DNA from: Actinernus sp. WN-2022
Taxonomy: Eukaryota; Cnidaria; Anthozoa; Actiniaria; Actinernidae
DNA length: 64,000 nucleotides
Assembly (NCBI GenBank): GCA_030867875.1
Contig: JAOWCC010000773.1
Coordinates: forward strand, 1 to 64,000
Direction of reading: 5' to 3'
In this document: piece after piece, positions 42,861 to 58,000 of the stretch
Position numbering within the stretch: position 1 is the stretch's first letter
How the letters are laid out: each line of letters begins with the position of its first letter
Notes under the pieces: generated by a model
Databases searched by the model: none
Seen by the model: the letters and a program-made list of their open reading frames with translations, nothing else
Told to the model about the DNA's origin: nothing
Made by a program: the position numbers and the translations under genes

Positions 42861-45800
42861 AGGAATCAGGAATGATGAATCAGGAATCAGGAATGATGAA
42901 TCAGGAATGATGAATGATGTATCAGGAATCAGGACTGATGAATCAGGAAAGAGGAATGACGAATCAGGAATCAGGAATGGTGAATCATGAATCAGGAATG
43001 ATGAATCAGGAATCAGGAATAATGAAACAGGAATCAGGAATGATGAATCAGGAATGATGCATCAGGAATGATGAATCAGCAATCAGGAATGATGAATCAG
43101 GAATCAGGAATGATGAATCAGGAATCAGCAATGATCAATCAGGAATGATGAATGATGAATCAGGAATGATGAATCAGGAATTAGGAATGATGAACGATGA
43201 ATCAGGAATCAGCAATGATGAATCAGGAATCAGGAATGATGAATCAGGAATGATGAATCAGGAATCAGGAATCAGGAATCAGGAGTGATTAATCAGGAAT
43301 CAGGAATGATGAATCAGGAATCAGGAATGATGAATCAGGAATGAGGAATGATCAATCAGGAATGAGGAATGATCAATCAGGAATCAGGATTGATGAATCA
43401 GGAATGGTGAATCAGGAATGATGAATCAGGAATCAGGAATGATGAATCAGGAATCAGGAATGATGATTCAGGAATTATGAATGATGAATCAGGAATGATG
43501 AATCAGGAATCAGGAATGATGAATGATGAATCAGGAATGATGAATCAGGAATCATGAATGATGAATGATGAATCAGGAATCAGCAATGATGAATGATGAA
43601 TCAGGAATCAGCAATGATGAATCAGGAATCCGGAATGATGAATCAGGAATGATGAATGATGGATCAGGAATGATGAATCAGGAATGATGAATCAGGAATC
43701 AGGAATGATGAATGATGAATCAGAAATCAGGAATGATGAATCAGGAATGATGAATCAGGAATCAGGAATCAGGAATGATGAATCAGGAATGATGAATGAT
43801 GAATCAGGAATGATGAATCAGGAATCAGGAATGATGAATTATGAATCAGGAATCAGCAATGATGAATCAGGAATCAGGAATGATGAATCAGGAATGATGA
43901 ATCAGGAATGATGAATGATGAATCAGGAATGATGAATGATGAATCAGGAATGATGAATCAGGAATTAGGAATCAAGAGTGATTAATCAGGAATCAGGAAT
44001 GATGAATCAAGAATCAGGAATGATGAATCAGGAATGAGGAATGATCAATCAGGAATGAGGAATGATCAATCAGGAATCAGGAATGATGAATCAGGAATGA
44101 GGAATGATGAATCAGGAATGATGAATGATGAATCAGGAATCAGGAATCAGGAATGATGAATCAGGAATGATGAATGATGAATCGGGAATGATGAATCAGG
44201 AATCAGGAATCAGGAATGATGAATCAGGAATCAGGAATGATGAATCAGGAATGAGGAATGATGAATCAGGAATCAGGAATGATGAATAAGGAATAAGGAA
44301 TGATGAATCAGGAATGATGAATGATGAGTCAGGAATCAGGAATGATGAATCAGGAATGATGAATGATGAATCAGGAATGATGAATGATGAATCAGGAATC
44401 AGCAATGATGAATCAGGAATGATGAATGATGAATCAGGAATCAGCAATGATGAATCAGGAATGATGAATGATGAATCAGGAATGATGAATGATGAATCAG
44501 GAAAGATGAATCAGGAATCAGGAATGATGAATGATGAATCAGGAATCAGCAATGATGAATCAGGAATCAGGAATGATGAATCAGGAATGATGAATGATGA
44601 ATCAGGATTGATGAATCAGGAATGATGAATCAGGAATCAGGAATCAGGAGTGATTAATCAGGAATCAGGAATGATGAATCAAGAATCAGGAATGATGAAT
44701 CAGGAATGAGGAATGATCAATCAGCAATGAGGAATGATGAATCAGGAATGAGGAATGATGAATCAGGAATGAGGAATGATGAATCAGGATAGATGAATGA
44801 TGAATCAGGAATCAGGAATGATGAATCAGGAATCAGGAATGATGAATCAGGAATTAGGAATGATGAACGATGAATCAGGAATCAGCAATGATGAATCAGG
44901 AATCAGGAATGATGAATCAGGAATGATGAATCAGGAATCAGGAATCAGGAATCAGGAGTGATTAATCAGGAATCAGGAATGATGAATCAGGAATCAGGAA
45001 TGATGAATCAGGAATGAGGAATGATCAATCAGGAATGAGGAATGATCAATCAGGAATCAGGATTGATGAATCAGGAATGGTGAATCAGGAATGATGAATC
45101 AGGAATCAGGAATGATGAATCAGGAATCAGGAATGATGATTCAGGAATTATGAATGATGAATCAGGAATGATGAATCAGGAATCAGGAATGATGAATGAT
45201 GAATCAGGAATGATGAATCAGCAATGATGAATGATGAATCAGGAATCAGCAATGATGAATCAGGAATCCGGAATGATGAATCAGGAATGATGAATGATGG
45301 ATCAGGAATGATGAATCAGGAATAAGGAATGATGAATCAGGAATGATGAATGATGAGTCAGGAATCAGGAATGATGAATCAGGAATGATGAATGATGAAT
45401 CAGGAATGATGAATGATGAATCAGGAATCAGCAATGATGAATCAGGAATGATGAATGATGAATCAGGAATCAGCAATGATGAATCAGGAATGATGAATGA
45501 TGAATCAGGAATGATGAATGATGAATCAGGAATGATGAATCAGGAATCAGGAATGATGAATGATGAATCAGGAATCAGCAATGATGAATCAGGAATCAGG
45601 AATGATGAATCAGGAATGATGAATGATGAATCAGGATTGATGAATCAGGAATGATGAATCAGGAATCAGGAATCAGGAGTGATTAATCAGGAATCAGGAA
45701 TGATGAATCAAGAATCAGGAATGATGAATCAGGAATGAGGAATGATCAATCAGCAATGAGGAATGATGAATCAGCTATGAGGAATGATGAATCAGGAATG

Positions 45801-48800
45801 AGGAATGATGAATCAGGATAGATGAATGATGAATCAGGAATCAGGAATGATGAATCAGGAATGATGAATGATGAATCAGGAATGATGAATGATGAATCAG
45901 GAATGATGAATCAGGAATGATGAATCAGGAATGATGAATCAGGAATCAGGAATCAGGAATGATGATTCAGGAATGATGAATGATGAATCAGGAATGATGA
46001 ATCAGGAATCAGGAATGATGAATTATGAATCAGGAATCAGCAATGATGAATCAGGAATCAGGAATGATGAATCAGGAATGATGAATCAGGAATGATGAAT
46101 GATGAATCAGGAATGATGAATGATGAATCAGGAATGATGAATCAGGAATTAGGAATCAGGAGTGATTAATCAGGAATCAGGAATGATGAATCAAGAATCA
46201 GAAATGATGAATCAGGAATGAGGAATGATCAATCAGGAATGAGGAATGATCAATCAGGAATCAAGAATGATGAATAAGGAATGAGGAATGATGAATCAGG
46301 AATGATGAATGATGAATCAGGAATCAGGAATCAGGAATGATGAATCAGGAATGATGAATGATGAATCGGGAATGATGAATCAGGAATCAGGAATCAGGAA
46401 TGATGAATCAGGAATCAGGAATGATGAATCAGGAATGATGAATGATGAATCAGGAATCAGGAATGATGAATAAGGAATAAGGAATGATGAATCAGGAATG
46501 ATGAATGATGAGTCAGGAATCAGGAATGATGAATCAGGAATGATGAATGATGAATCAGGAATGATGAATGATGAATCAGGAATCAGCAATGATGAATCAG
46601 GAATGATGAATGATGAATCAGGAATCAGCAATGATGAATCAGGAATGATGAATGATGAGTCAGGAATGATGAATGATGAATCAGGAATGATGAATCAGGA
46701 ATCAGGAATGATGAATGATGAATCAGGAATCAGCAATGATGAATCAGGAATCAGGAATGATGAATCAGGAATGATGAATGATGAATCAGGATTGATGAAT
46801 CAGGAATGATGAATCAGGAATCAGGAATCAGGAGTGATTAATCAGGAATCAGGAATGATGAATCAAGAATCAGGAATGATGAATCAGGAATGAGGAATGA
46901 TGAATCAGCAATGAGGAATGATGAATCAGGAATGAGGAATGATGAATCAGGAATGAGGAATGATGAATCAGGATAGAGGAATGATGAATCAGGAATCAGG
47001 AATGATGAATCAGGAATCAGGAATGATGAATCAGGAATGATGAATGATATATCAGGAATCAGGAATGATGAATCAGGAAAGAGGAATGACGAATCAGGAA
47101 TCAGGAATGGTGAATCATGAATCAGGAATCAGGAATGATGAATCAGGAATAAGGAATGATGAATCAGGAATGATGAATGATGAGTCAGGAATCAGGAATG
47201 ATGAGTCAGGAATGATGAATGATGAATCAGGAATGATGAATGATGAATCAGGAATCAGGAATGATGAATGATGAATCAGGAATCAGCAATGATGAATCAG
47301 GAATGATGAATGATGAATCAGGAATGATGAATGATGAATCAGGAATGATGAATCAGGAATCAGGAATGATGAATGATGAATCAGGAATCAGCAATGATGA
47401 ATCAGGAATCAGGAATGATGAATCAGGAATGATCAATGATGAATCAGGATTGATGAATCAGGAATGATGAATCAGGAATCAGGAATCAGGAGTGATTAAT
47501 CAGGAATCAGGAATGATGAATCAAGAATCAGGAATGATGAATCAGGAATGAGGAATGATGAATCAGGAATGAGGAATGATCAATCAGGAATGAGGAATGA
47601 TGAATCAGGAATGAGGAATGATGAATCAGGAATGATGAATGATGAATCAGGAATCAGGAATGATGAATCAGGAATCAGGAATGATGAATCAGGAATGATG
47701 AATGATGTATCAGGAATCAGGACTGATGAATCAGGAAAGAGGAATGACGAATCAGGAATCAGGAATGGTGAATCATGAATCAGGAATGATGAATCAGGAA
47801 TCAGGAATAATGAAACAGGAATCAGGAATGATGAATCAGGAATCAGGAATGATGAATCAGGAATGATGAATGATGAATCAGGATTGATGAATCAGGAATG
47901 ATGAATCAGGAATCAGGAATCAGGAGTGATTAATCAGGAATCAGGAATGATGAATCAAGAATCAGGAATGATGAATCAGGAATGAGGAATGATGAATCAG
48001 CAATGAGGAATGATGAATCAGGAATGAGGAATGATGAATCAGGAATGAGGAATGATGAATCAGGATAGATGAATGATGAATCAGGAATCAGGAATGATGA
48101 ATCAGGAATCAGGAATGATGAATCAGGAATGATGAATGATATATCAGGAATCAGGAATGATGAATCAGGAAAGAGGAATGACGAATCAGGAATCAGGAAT
48201 GGTGAATCATGAATCAGGAATCAGGAATGATGAATCAGGAATAAGGAATGATGATCAGGAATGATGAATGATGAGTCAGGAATCAGGAATGATGAGTCAG
48301 GAATGATGAATGATGAATCAGGAATGATGAATGATGAATCAGGAATCAGGAATGATGAATGATGAATCAGGAATCAGCAATGATGAATCAGGAATGATGA
48401 ATGATGAATCAGGAATCAGCAATGATGAATCAGGAATGATGAATGATGAATCAGGAATGATGAATCAGGAATCAGGAATGATGAATGATGAATCAGGAAT
48501 CAGCAATGATGAATCAGGAATCAGGAATGATGAATCAGGAATGATCAATGATGAATCAGGATTGATGAATCAGGAATGATGAATCAGGAATCAGGAGTGA
48601 TTAATCAGGAATCAGGAATGATGAATCAAGAATCAGGAATGATGAATCAGGAATGAGGAATGATGAATCAGGAATGAGGAATGATCAATCAGGAATGAGG
48701 AATGATGAATCAGGAATGAGGAATGATGAATCAGGAATGATGAATGATGAATCAGGAATCAGGAATGATGAATCAGGAATCAGGAATGATGAATCAGGAA

Positions 48801-51800
48801 TGATGAATGATGTATCAGGAATCAGGACTGATGAATCAGGAAAGAGGAATGACGAATCAGGAATCAGGAATGGTGAATCATGAATCAGGAATGATGAATC
48901 AGGAATCAGGAATAATGAAACAGGAATCAGGAATGATGAATCAGGAATGATGCATCAGGAATGATGAATCAGCAATCAGGAATGATGAATCAGGAATCAG
49001 GAATGATGAATCAGGAATCAGCAATGATCAATCAGGAATGATGAATGATGAATCAGGAATGATGAATCAGGAATTAGGAATGATGAACGATGAATCAGGA
49101 ATCAGCAATGATGAATCAGGAATCAGGAATGATGAATCAGGAATGATGAATCAGGAATCAGGAATCAGGAATCAGGAGTGATTAATCAGGAATCAGGAAT
49201 GATGAATCAGGAATCAGGAATGATGAATCAGGAATGAGGAATGATCAATCAGGAATGAGGAATGATCAATCAGGAATCAGGATTGATGAATCAGGAATGG
49301 TGAATCAGGAATGATGAATCAGGAATCAGGAATGATGAATCAGGAATCAGGAATGATGATTCAGGAATTATGAATGATGAATCAGGAATGATGAATCAGG
49401 AATCAGGAATGATGAATGATGAATCAGGAATGATGAATCAGGAATCATGAATGATGAATGATGAATCAGGAATCAGCAATGATGAATGATGAATCAGGAA
49501 TCAGCAATGATGAATCAGGAATCCGGAATGATGAATCAGGAATGATGAATGATGAATCAGGAATCAGCAATGATGAATCAGGAATGATGAATGATGAATC
49601 AGGAATGATGAATGATGAATCAGGAATGATGAATCAGGAATCAGGAATGATGAATGATGAATCAGGAATCAGCAATGATGAATCAGGAATCAGGAATGAT
49701 GAATCAGGAATGATGAATGATGAATCAGGATTGATGAATCAGGAATGATGAATCAGGAATCAGGAATCAGGAGTGATTAATCAGGAATCAGGAATGATGA
49801 ATCAAGAATCAGGAATGATGAATCAGGAATGAGGAATGATCAATCAGCAATGAGGAATGATGAATCAGGAATGAGGAATGATGAATCAGGAATGAGGAAT
49901 GATGAATCAGGATAGATGAATGATGAATCAGGAATCAGGAATGATGAATCAGGAATGATGAATGATGAATCAGGAATGATGAATGATGAATCAGGAATGA
50001 TGAATCAGGAATGATGAATCAGGAATGATGAATCAGGAATCAGGAATCAGGAATGATGATTCAGGAATGATGAATGATGAATCAGGAATGATGAATCAGG
50101 AATCAGGAATGATGAATTATGAATCAGGAATCAGCAATGATGAATCAGGAATCAGGAATGATGAATCAGGAATGATGAATCAGGAATGATGAATGATGAA
50201 TCAGGAATGATGAATGATGAATCAGGAATGATGAATCAGGAATTAGGAATCAGGAGTGATTAATCAGGAATCAGGAATGATGAATCAAGAATCAGAAATG
50301 ATGAATCAGGAATGAGGAATGATCAATCAGGAATGAGGAATGATCAATCAGGAATCAAGAATGATGAATAAGGAATGAGGAATGATGAATCAGGAATGAT
50401 GAATGATGAATCAGGAATCAGGAATCAGGAATGATGAATCAGGAATGATGAATGATGAATCGGGAATGATGAATCAGGAATCAGGAATCAGGAATGATGA
50501 ATCAGGAATCAGGAATGATGAATCAGGAATGATGAATGATGAATCAGGAATCAGGAATGATGAATAAGGAATAAGGAATGATGAATCAGGAATGATGAAT
50601 GATGAGTCAGGAATCAGGAATGATGAATCAGGAATGATGAATGATGAATCAGGAATGATGAATGATGAATCAGGAATCAGCAATGATGAATCAGGAATGA
50701 TGAATGATGAATCAGGAATCAGCAATGATGAATCAGGAATGATGAATGATGAGTCAGGAATGATGAATGATGAATCAGGAATGATGAATCAGGAATCAGG
50801 AATGATGAATGATGAATCAGGAATCAGCAATGATGAATCAGGAATCAGGAATGATGAATCAGGAATGATGAATGATGAATCAGGATTGATGAATCAGGAA
50901 TGATGAATCAGGAATCAGGAATCAGGAGTGATTAATCAGGAATCAGGAATGATGAATCAAGAATCAGGAATGATGAATCAGGAATGAGGAATGATGAATC
51001 AGCAATGAGGAATGATGAATCAGGAATGAGGAATGATGAATCAGGAATGAGGAATGATGAATCAGGATAGATGAATGATGAATCAGGAATCAGGAATGAT
51101 GAATCAGGAATCAGGAATGATGAATCAGGAATGATGAATGATATATCAGGAATCAGGAATGATGAATCAGGAAAGAGGAATGACGAATCAGGAATCAGGA
51201 ATGGTGAATCATGAATCAGGAATCAGGAATGATGAATCAGGAATAAGGAATGATGAATCAGGAATGATGAATGATGAGTCAGGAATCAGGAATGATGAGT
51301 CAGGAATGATGAATGATGAATCAGGAATGATGAATGATGAATCAGGAATCAGGAATGATGAATGATGAATCAGGAATCAGCAATGATGAATCAGGCATGA
51401 TGAATGATGAATCAGGAATGATGAATGATGAATCAGGAATGATGAATCAGGAATCAGGAATGATGAATGATGAATCAGGAATCAGCAATGATGAATCAGG
51501 AATCAGGAATGATGAATCAGGAATGATCAATGATGAATCAGGATTGATGAATCAGGAATGATGAATCAGGAATCAGGAATCAGGAGTGATTAATCAGGAA
51601 TCAGGAATGATGAATCAAGAATCAGGAATGATGAATCAGGAATGAGGAATGATGAATCAGGAATGAGGAATGATCAATCAGGAATGAGGAATGATGAATC
51701 AGGAATGAGGAATGATGAATCAGGAATGATGAATGATGAATCAGGAATCAGGAATGATGAATCAGGAATCAGGAATGATGAATCAGGAATGATGAATGAT
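42850..51800 (+). repeat. 9,072-bp higher-order repeat, first copy
   Basis: The spacing to the next copy is 9,071-9,072 bp for every marker I could pair: 42920/51991, 43684/52755, 44183/53254, 46367/55438, 48813/57885 and 50461/59533. The one-base change in spacing is explained by a missing A at GATGATCAGG near 48254. Private variants confirm true pairing: GGATAGAGG at 46971 and 56042, and CAGGCATGATG at 51396 and 60468. The unit equals 432 trimers of 21 bp. It is itself a composite of the 2.1-kb and 3-kb blocks. The left edge is near 42.85 kb, where two extra heptamers interrupt the match. Confidence 0.88.
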
Positions 51801-52061
51801 GTATCAGGAATCAGGAATGATGAATCAGGAATGAGGAATGATGAATCAGGAATCAGGAATGATCAATCAGGAATGAGGAATGATGAATCAGGAATGAGGA
51901 ATGATGAATCAGGAATGATGAATGATGAATCAGGAATCAGGAATGATGAATCAGGAATCAGGAATGATGAATCAGGAATGATGAATGATGTATCAGGAAT
52001 CAGGACTGATGAATCAGGAAAGAGGAATGACGAATCAGGAATCAGGAATGGTGAATCATGA
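51642..52061 (+). repeat. 189-bp tandem duplication at the 9-kb unit boundary
   Basis: GATGTATCAGG occurs at 51802 and again at 51991, 189 bp (27 heptamers) apart, with the AATGAGG-rich segment before it also repeated. The first occurrence aligns with 60874 (+9,072) and the second with 42920 (-9,071). The extra segment therefore sits exactly where one 9-kb unit passes into the next, as expected after a slightly out-of-register exchange. One base differs between the halves: the first ends in AATCAGGAATGATG and the second in AATCAGGACTGATG. Confidence 0.85.
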
Positions 52062-55000
52062 ATCAGGAATGATGAATCAGGAATCAGGAATAATGAAACA
52101 GGAATCAGGAATGATGAATCAGGAATGATGCATCAGGAATGATGAATCAGCAATCAGGAATGATGAATCAGGAATCAGGAATGATGAATCAGGAATCAGC
52201 AATGATCAATCAGGAATGATGAATGATGAATCAGGAATGATGAATCAGGAATTAGGAATGATGAACGATGAATCAGGAATCAGCAATGATGAATCAGGAA
52301 TCAGGAATGATGAATCAGGAATGATGAATCAGGAATCAGGAATCAGGAATCAGGAGTGATTAATCAGGAATCAGGAATGATGAATCAGGAATCAGGAATG
52401 ATGAATCAGGAATGAGGAATGATCAATCAGGAATGAGGAATGATCAATCAGGAATCAGGATTGATGAATCAGGAATGGTGAATCAGGAATGATGAATCAG
52501 GAATCAGGAATGATGAATCAGGAATCAGGAATGATGATTCAGGAATTATGAATGATGAATCAGGAATGATGAATCAGGAATCAGGAATGATGAATGATGA
52601 ATCAGGAATGATGAATCAGGAATCATGAATGATGAATGATGAATCAGGAATCAGCAATGATGAATGATGAATCAGGAATCAGCAATGATGAATCAGGAAT
52701 CCGGAATGATGAATCAGGAATGATGAATGATGGATCAGGAATGATGAATCAGGAATGATGAATCAGGAATCAGGAATGATGAATGATGAATCAGAAATCA
52801 GGAATGATGAATCAGGAATGATGAATCAGGAATCAGGAATCAGGAATGATGAATCAGGAATGATGAATGATGAATCAGGAATGATGAATCAGGAATCAGG
52901 AATGATGAATTATGAATCAGGAATCAGCAATGATGAATCAGGAATCAGGAATGATGAATCAGGAATGATGAATCAGGAATGATGAATGATGAATCAGGAA
53001 TGATGAATGATGAATCAGGAATGATGAATCAGGAATTAGGAATCAAGAGTGATTAATCAGGAATCAGGAATGATGAATCAAGAATCAGGAATGATGAATC
53101 AGGAATGAGGAATGATCAATCAGGAATGAGGAATGATCAATCAGGAATCAGGAATGATGAATCAGGAATGAGGAATGATGAATCAGGAATGATGAATGAT
53201 GAATCAGGAATCAGGAATCAGGAATGATGAATCAGGAATGATGAATGATGAATCGGGAATGATGAATCAGGAATCAGGAATCAGGAATGATGAATCAGGA
53301 ATCAGGAATGATGAATCAGGAATGAGGAATGATGAATCAGGAATCAGGAATGATGAATAAGGAATAAGGAATGATGAATCAGGAATGATGAATGATGAGT
53401 CAGGAATCAGGAATGATGAATCAGGAATGATGAATGATGAATCAGGAATGATGAATGATGAATCAGGAATCAGCAATGATGAATCAGGAATGATGAATGA
53501 TGAATCAGGAATCAGCAATGATGAATCAGGAATGATGAATGATGAATCAGGAATGATGAATGATGAATCAGGAAAGATGAATCAGGAATCAGGAATGATG
53601 AATGATGAATCAGGAATCAGCAATGATGAATCAGGAATCAGGAATGATGAATCAGGAATGATGAATGATGAATCAGGATTGATGAATCAGGAATGATGAA
53701 TCAGGAATCAGGAATCAGGAGTGATTAATCAGGAATCAGGAATGATGAATCAAGAATCAGGAATGATGAATCAGGAATGAGGAATGATCAATCAGCAATG
53801 AGGAATGATGAATCAGGAATGAGGAATGATGAATCAGGAATGAGGAATGATGAATCAGGATAGATGAATGATGAATCAGGAATCAGGAATGATGAATCAG
53901 GAATCAGGAATGATGAATCAGGAATTAGGAATGATGAACGATGAATCAGGAATCAGCAATGATGAATCAGGAATCAGGAATGATGAATCAGGAATGATGA
54001 ATCAGGAATCAGGAATCAGGAATCAGGAGTGATTAATCAGGAATCAGGAATGATGAATCAGGAATCAGGAATGATGAATCAGGAATGAGGAATGATCAAT
54101 CAGGAATGAGGAATGATCAATCAGGAATCAGGATTGATGAATCAGGAATGGTGAATCAGGAATGATGAATCAGGAATCAGGAATGATGAATCAGGAATCA
54201 GGAATGATGATTCAGGAATTATGAATGATGAATCAGGAATGATGAATCAGGAATCAGGAATGATGAATGATGAATCAGGAATGATGAATCAGCAATGATG
54301 AATGATGAATCAGGAATCAGCAATGATGAATCAGGAATCCGGAATGATGAATCAGGAATGATGAATGATGGATCAGGAATGATGAATCAGGAATAAGGAA
54401 TGATGAATCAGGAATGATGAATGATGAGTCAGGAATCAGGAATGATGAATCAGGAATGATGAATGATGAATCAGGAATGATGAATGATGAATCAGGAATC
54501 AGCAATGATGAATCAGGAATGATGAATGATGAATCAGGAATCAGCAATGATGAATCAGGAATGATGAATGATGAATCAGGAATGATGAATGATGAATCAG
54601 GAATGATGAATCAGGAATCAGGAATGATGAATGATGAATCAGGAATCAGCAATGATGAATCAGGAATCAGGAATGATGAATCAGGAATGATGAATGATGA
54701 ATCAGGATTGATGAATCAGGAATGATGAATCAGGAATCAGGAATCAGGAGTGATTAATCAGGAATCAGGAATGATGAATCAAGAATCAGGAATGATGAAT
54801 CAGGAATGAGGAATGATCAATCAGCAATGAGGAATGATGAATCAGCTATGAGGAATGATGAATCAGGAATGAGGAATGATGAATCAGGATAGATGAATGA
54901 TGAATCAGGAATCAGGAATGATGAATCAGGAATGATGAATGATGAATCAGGAATGATGAATGATGAATCAGGAATGATGAATCAGGAATGATGAATCAGG

Positions 55001-58000
55001 AATGATGAATCAGGAATCAGGAATCAGGAATGATGATTCAGGAATGATGAATGATGAATCAGGAATGATGAATCAGGAATCAGGAATGATGAATTATGAA
55101 TCAGGAATCAGCAATGATGAATCAGGAATCAGGAATGATGAATCAGGAATGATGAATCAGGAATGATGAATGATGAATCAGGAATGATGAATGATGAATC
55201 AGGAATGATGAATCAGGAATTAGGAATCAGGAGTGATTAATCAGGAATCAGGAATGATGAATCAAGAATCAGAAATGATGAATCAGGAATGAGGAATGAT
55301 CAATCAGGAATGAGGAATGATCAATCAGGAATCAAGAATGATGAATAAGGAATGAGGAATGATGAATCAGGAATGATGAATGATGAATCAGGAATCAGGA
55401 ATCAGGAATGATGAATCAGGAATGATGAATGATGAATCGGGAATGATGAATCAGGAATCAGGAATCAGGAATGATGAATCAGGAATCAGGAATGATGAAT
55501 CAGGAATGATGAATGATGAATCAGGAATCAGGAATGATGAATAAGGAATAAGGAATGATGAATCAGGAATGATGAATGATGAGTCAGGAATCAGGAATGA
55601 TGAATCAGGAATGATGAATGATGAATCAGGAATGATGAATGATGAATCAGGAATCAGCAATGATGAATCAGGAATGATGAATGATGAATCAGGAATCAGC
55701 AATGATGAATCAGGAATGATGAATGATGAGTCAGGAATGATGAATGATGAATCAGGAATGATGAATCAGGAATCAGGAATGATGAATGATGAATCAGGAA
55801 TCAGCAATGATGAATCAGGAATCAGGAATGATGAATCAGGAATGATGAATGATGAATCAGGATTGATGAATCAGGAATGATGAATCAGGAATCAGGAATC
55901 AGGAGTGATTAATCAGGAATCAGGAATGATGAATCAAGAATCAGGAATGATGAATCAGGAATGAGGAATGATGAATCAGCAATGAGGAATGATGAATCAG
56001 GAATGAGGAATGATGAATCAGGAATGAGGAATGATGAATCAGGATAGAGGAATGATGAATCAGGAATCAGGAATGATGAATCAGGAATCAGGAATGATGA
56101 ATCAGGAATGATGAATGATATATCAGGAATCAGGAATGATGAATCAGGAAAGAGGAATGACGAATCAGGAATCAGGAATGGTGAATCATGAATCAGGAAT
56201 CAGGAATGATGAATCAGGAATAAGGAATGATGAATCAGGAATGATGAATGATGAGTCAGGAATCAGGAATGATGAGTCAGGAATGATGAATGATGAATCA
56301 GGAATGATGAATGATGAATCAGGAATCAGGAATGATGAATGATGAATCAGGAATCAGCAATGATGAATCAGGAATGATGAATGATGAATCAGGAATGATG
56401 AATGATGAATCAGGAATGATGAATCAGGAATCAGGAATGATGAATGATGAATCAGGAATCAGCAATGATGAATCAGGAATCAGGAATGATGAATCAGGAA
56501 TGATCAATGATGAATCAGGATTGATGAATCAGGAATGATGAATCAGGAATCAGGAATCAGGAGTGATTAATCAGGAATCAGGAATGATGAATCAAGAATC
56601 AGGAATGATGAATCAGGAATGAGGAATGATGAATCAGGAATGAGGAATGATCAATCAGGAATGAGGAATGATGAATCAGGAATGAGGAATGATGAATCAG
56701 GAATGATGAATGATGAATCAGGAATCAGGAATGATGAATCAGGAATCAGGAATGATGAATCAGGAATGATGAATGATGTATCAGGAATCAGGACTGATGA
56801 ATCAGGAAAGAGGAATGACGAATCAGGAATCAGGAATGGTGAATCATGAATCAGGAATGATGAATCAGGAATCAGGAATAATGAAACAGGAATCAGGAAT
56901 GATGAATCAGGAATCAGGAATGATGAATCAGGAATGATGAATGATGAATCAGGATTGATGAATCAGGAATGATGAATCAGGAATCAGGAATCAGGAGTGA
57001 TTAATCAGGAATCAGGAATGATGAATCAAGAATCAGGAATGATGAATCAGGAATGAGGAATGATGAATCAGCAATGAGGAATGATGAATCAGGAATGAGG
57101 AATGATGAATCAGGAATGAGGAATGATGAATCAGGATAGATGAATGATGAATCAGGAATCAGGAATGATGAATCAGGAATCAGGAATGATGAATCAGGAA
57201 TGATGAATGATATATCAGGAATCAGGAATGATGAATCAGGAAAGAGGAATGACGAATCAGGAATCAGGAATGGTGAATCATGAATCAGGAATCAGGAATG
57301 ATGAATCAGGAATAAGGAATGATGAATCAGGAATGATGAATGATGAGTCAGGAATCAGGAATGATGAGTCAGGAATGATGAATGATGAATCAGGAATGAT
57401 GAATGATGAATCAGGAATCAGGAATGATGAATGATGAATCAGGAATCAGCAATGATGAATCAGGAATGATGAATGATGAATCAGGAATCAGCAATGATGA
57501 ATCAGGAATGATGAATGATGAATCAGGAATGATGAATCAGGAATCAGGAATGATGAATGATGAATCAGGAATCAGCAATGATGAATCAGGAATCAGGAAT
57601 GATGAATCAGGAATGATCAATGATGAATCAGGATTGATGAATCAGGAATGATGAATCAGGAATCAGGAGTGATTAATCAGGAATCAGGAATGATGAATCA
57701 AGAATCAGGAATGATGAATCAGGAATGAGGAATGATGAATCAGGAATGAGGAATGATCAATCAGGAATGAGGAATGATGAATCAGGAATGAGGAATGATG
57801 AATCAGGAATGATGAATGATGAATCAGGAATCAGGAATGATGAATCAGGAATCAGGAATGATGAATCAGGAATGATGAATGATGTATCAGGAATCAGGAC
57901 TGATGAATCAGGAAAGAGGAATGACGAATCAGGAATCAGGAATGGTGAATCATGAATCAGGAATGATGAATCAGGAATCAGGAATAATGAAACAGGAATC

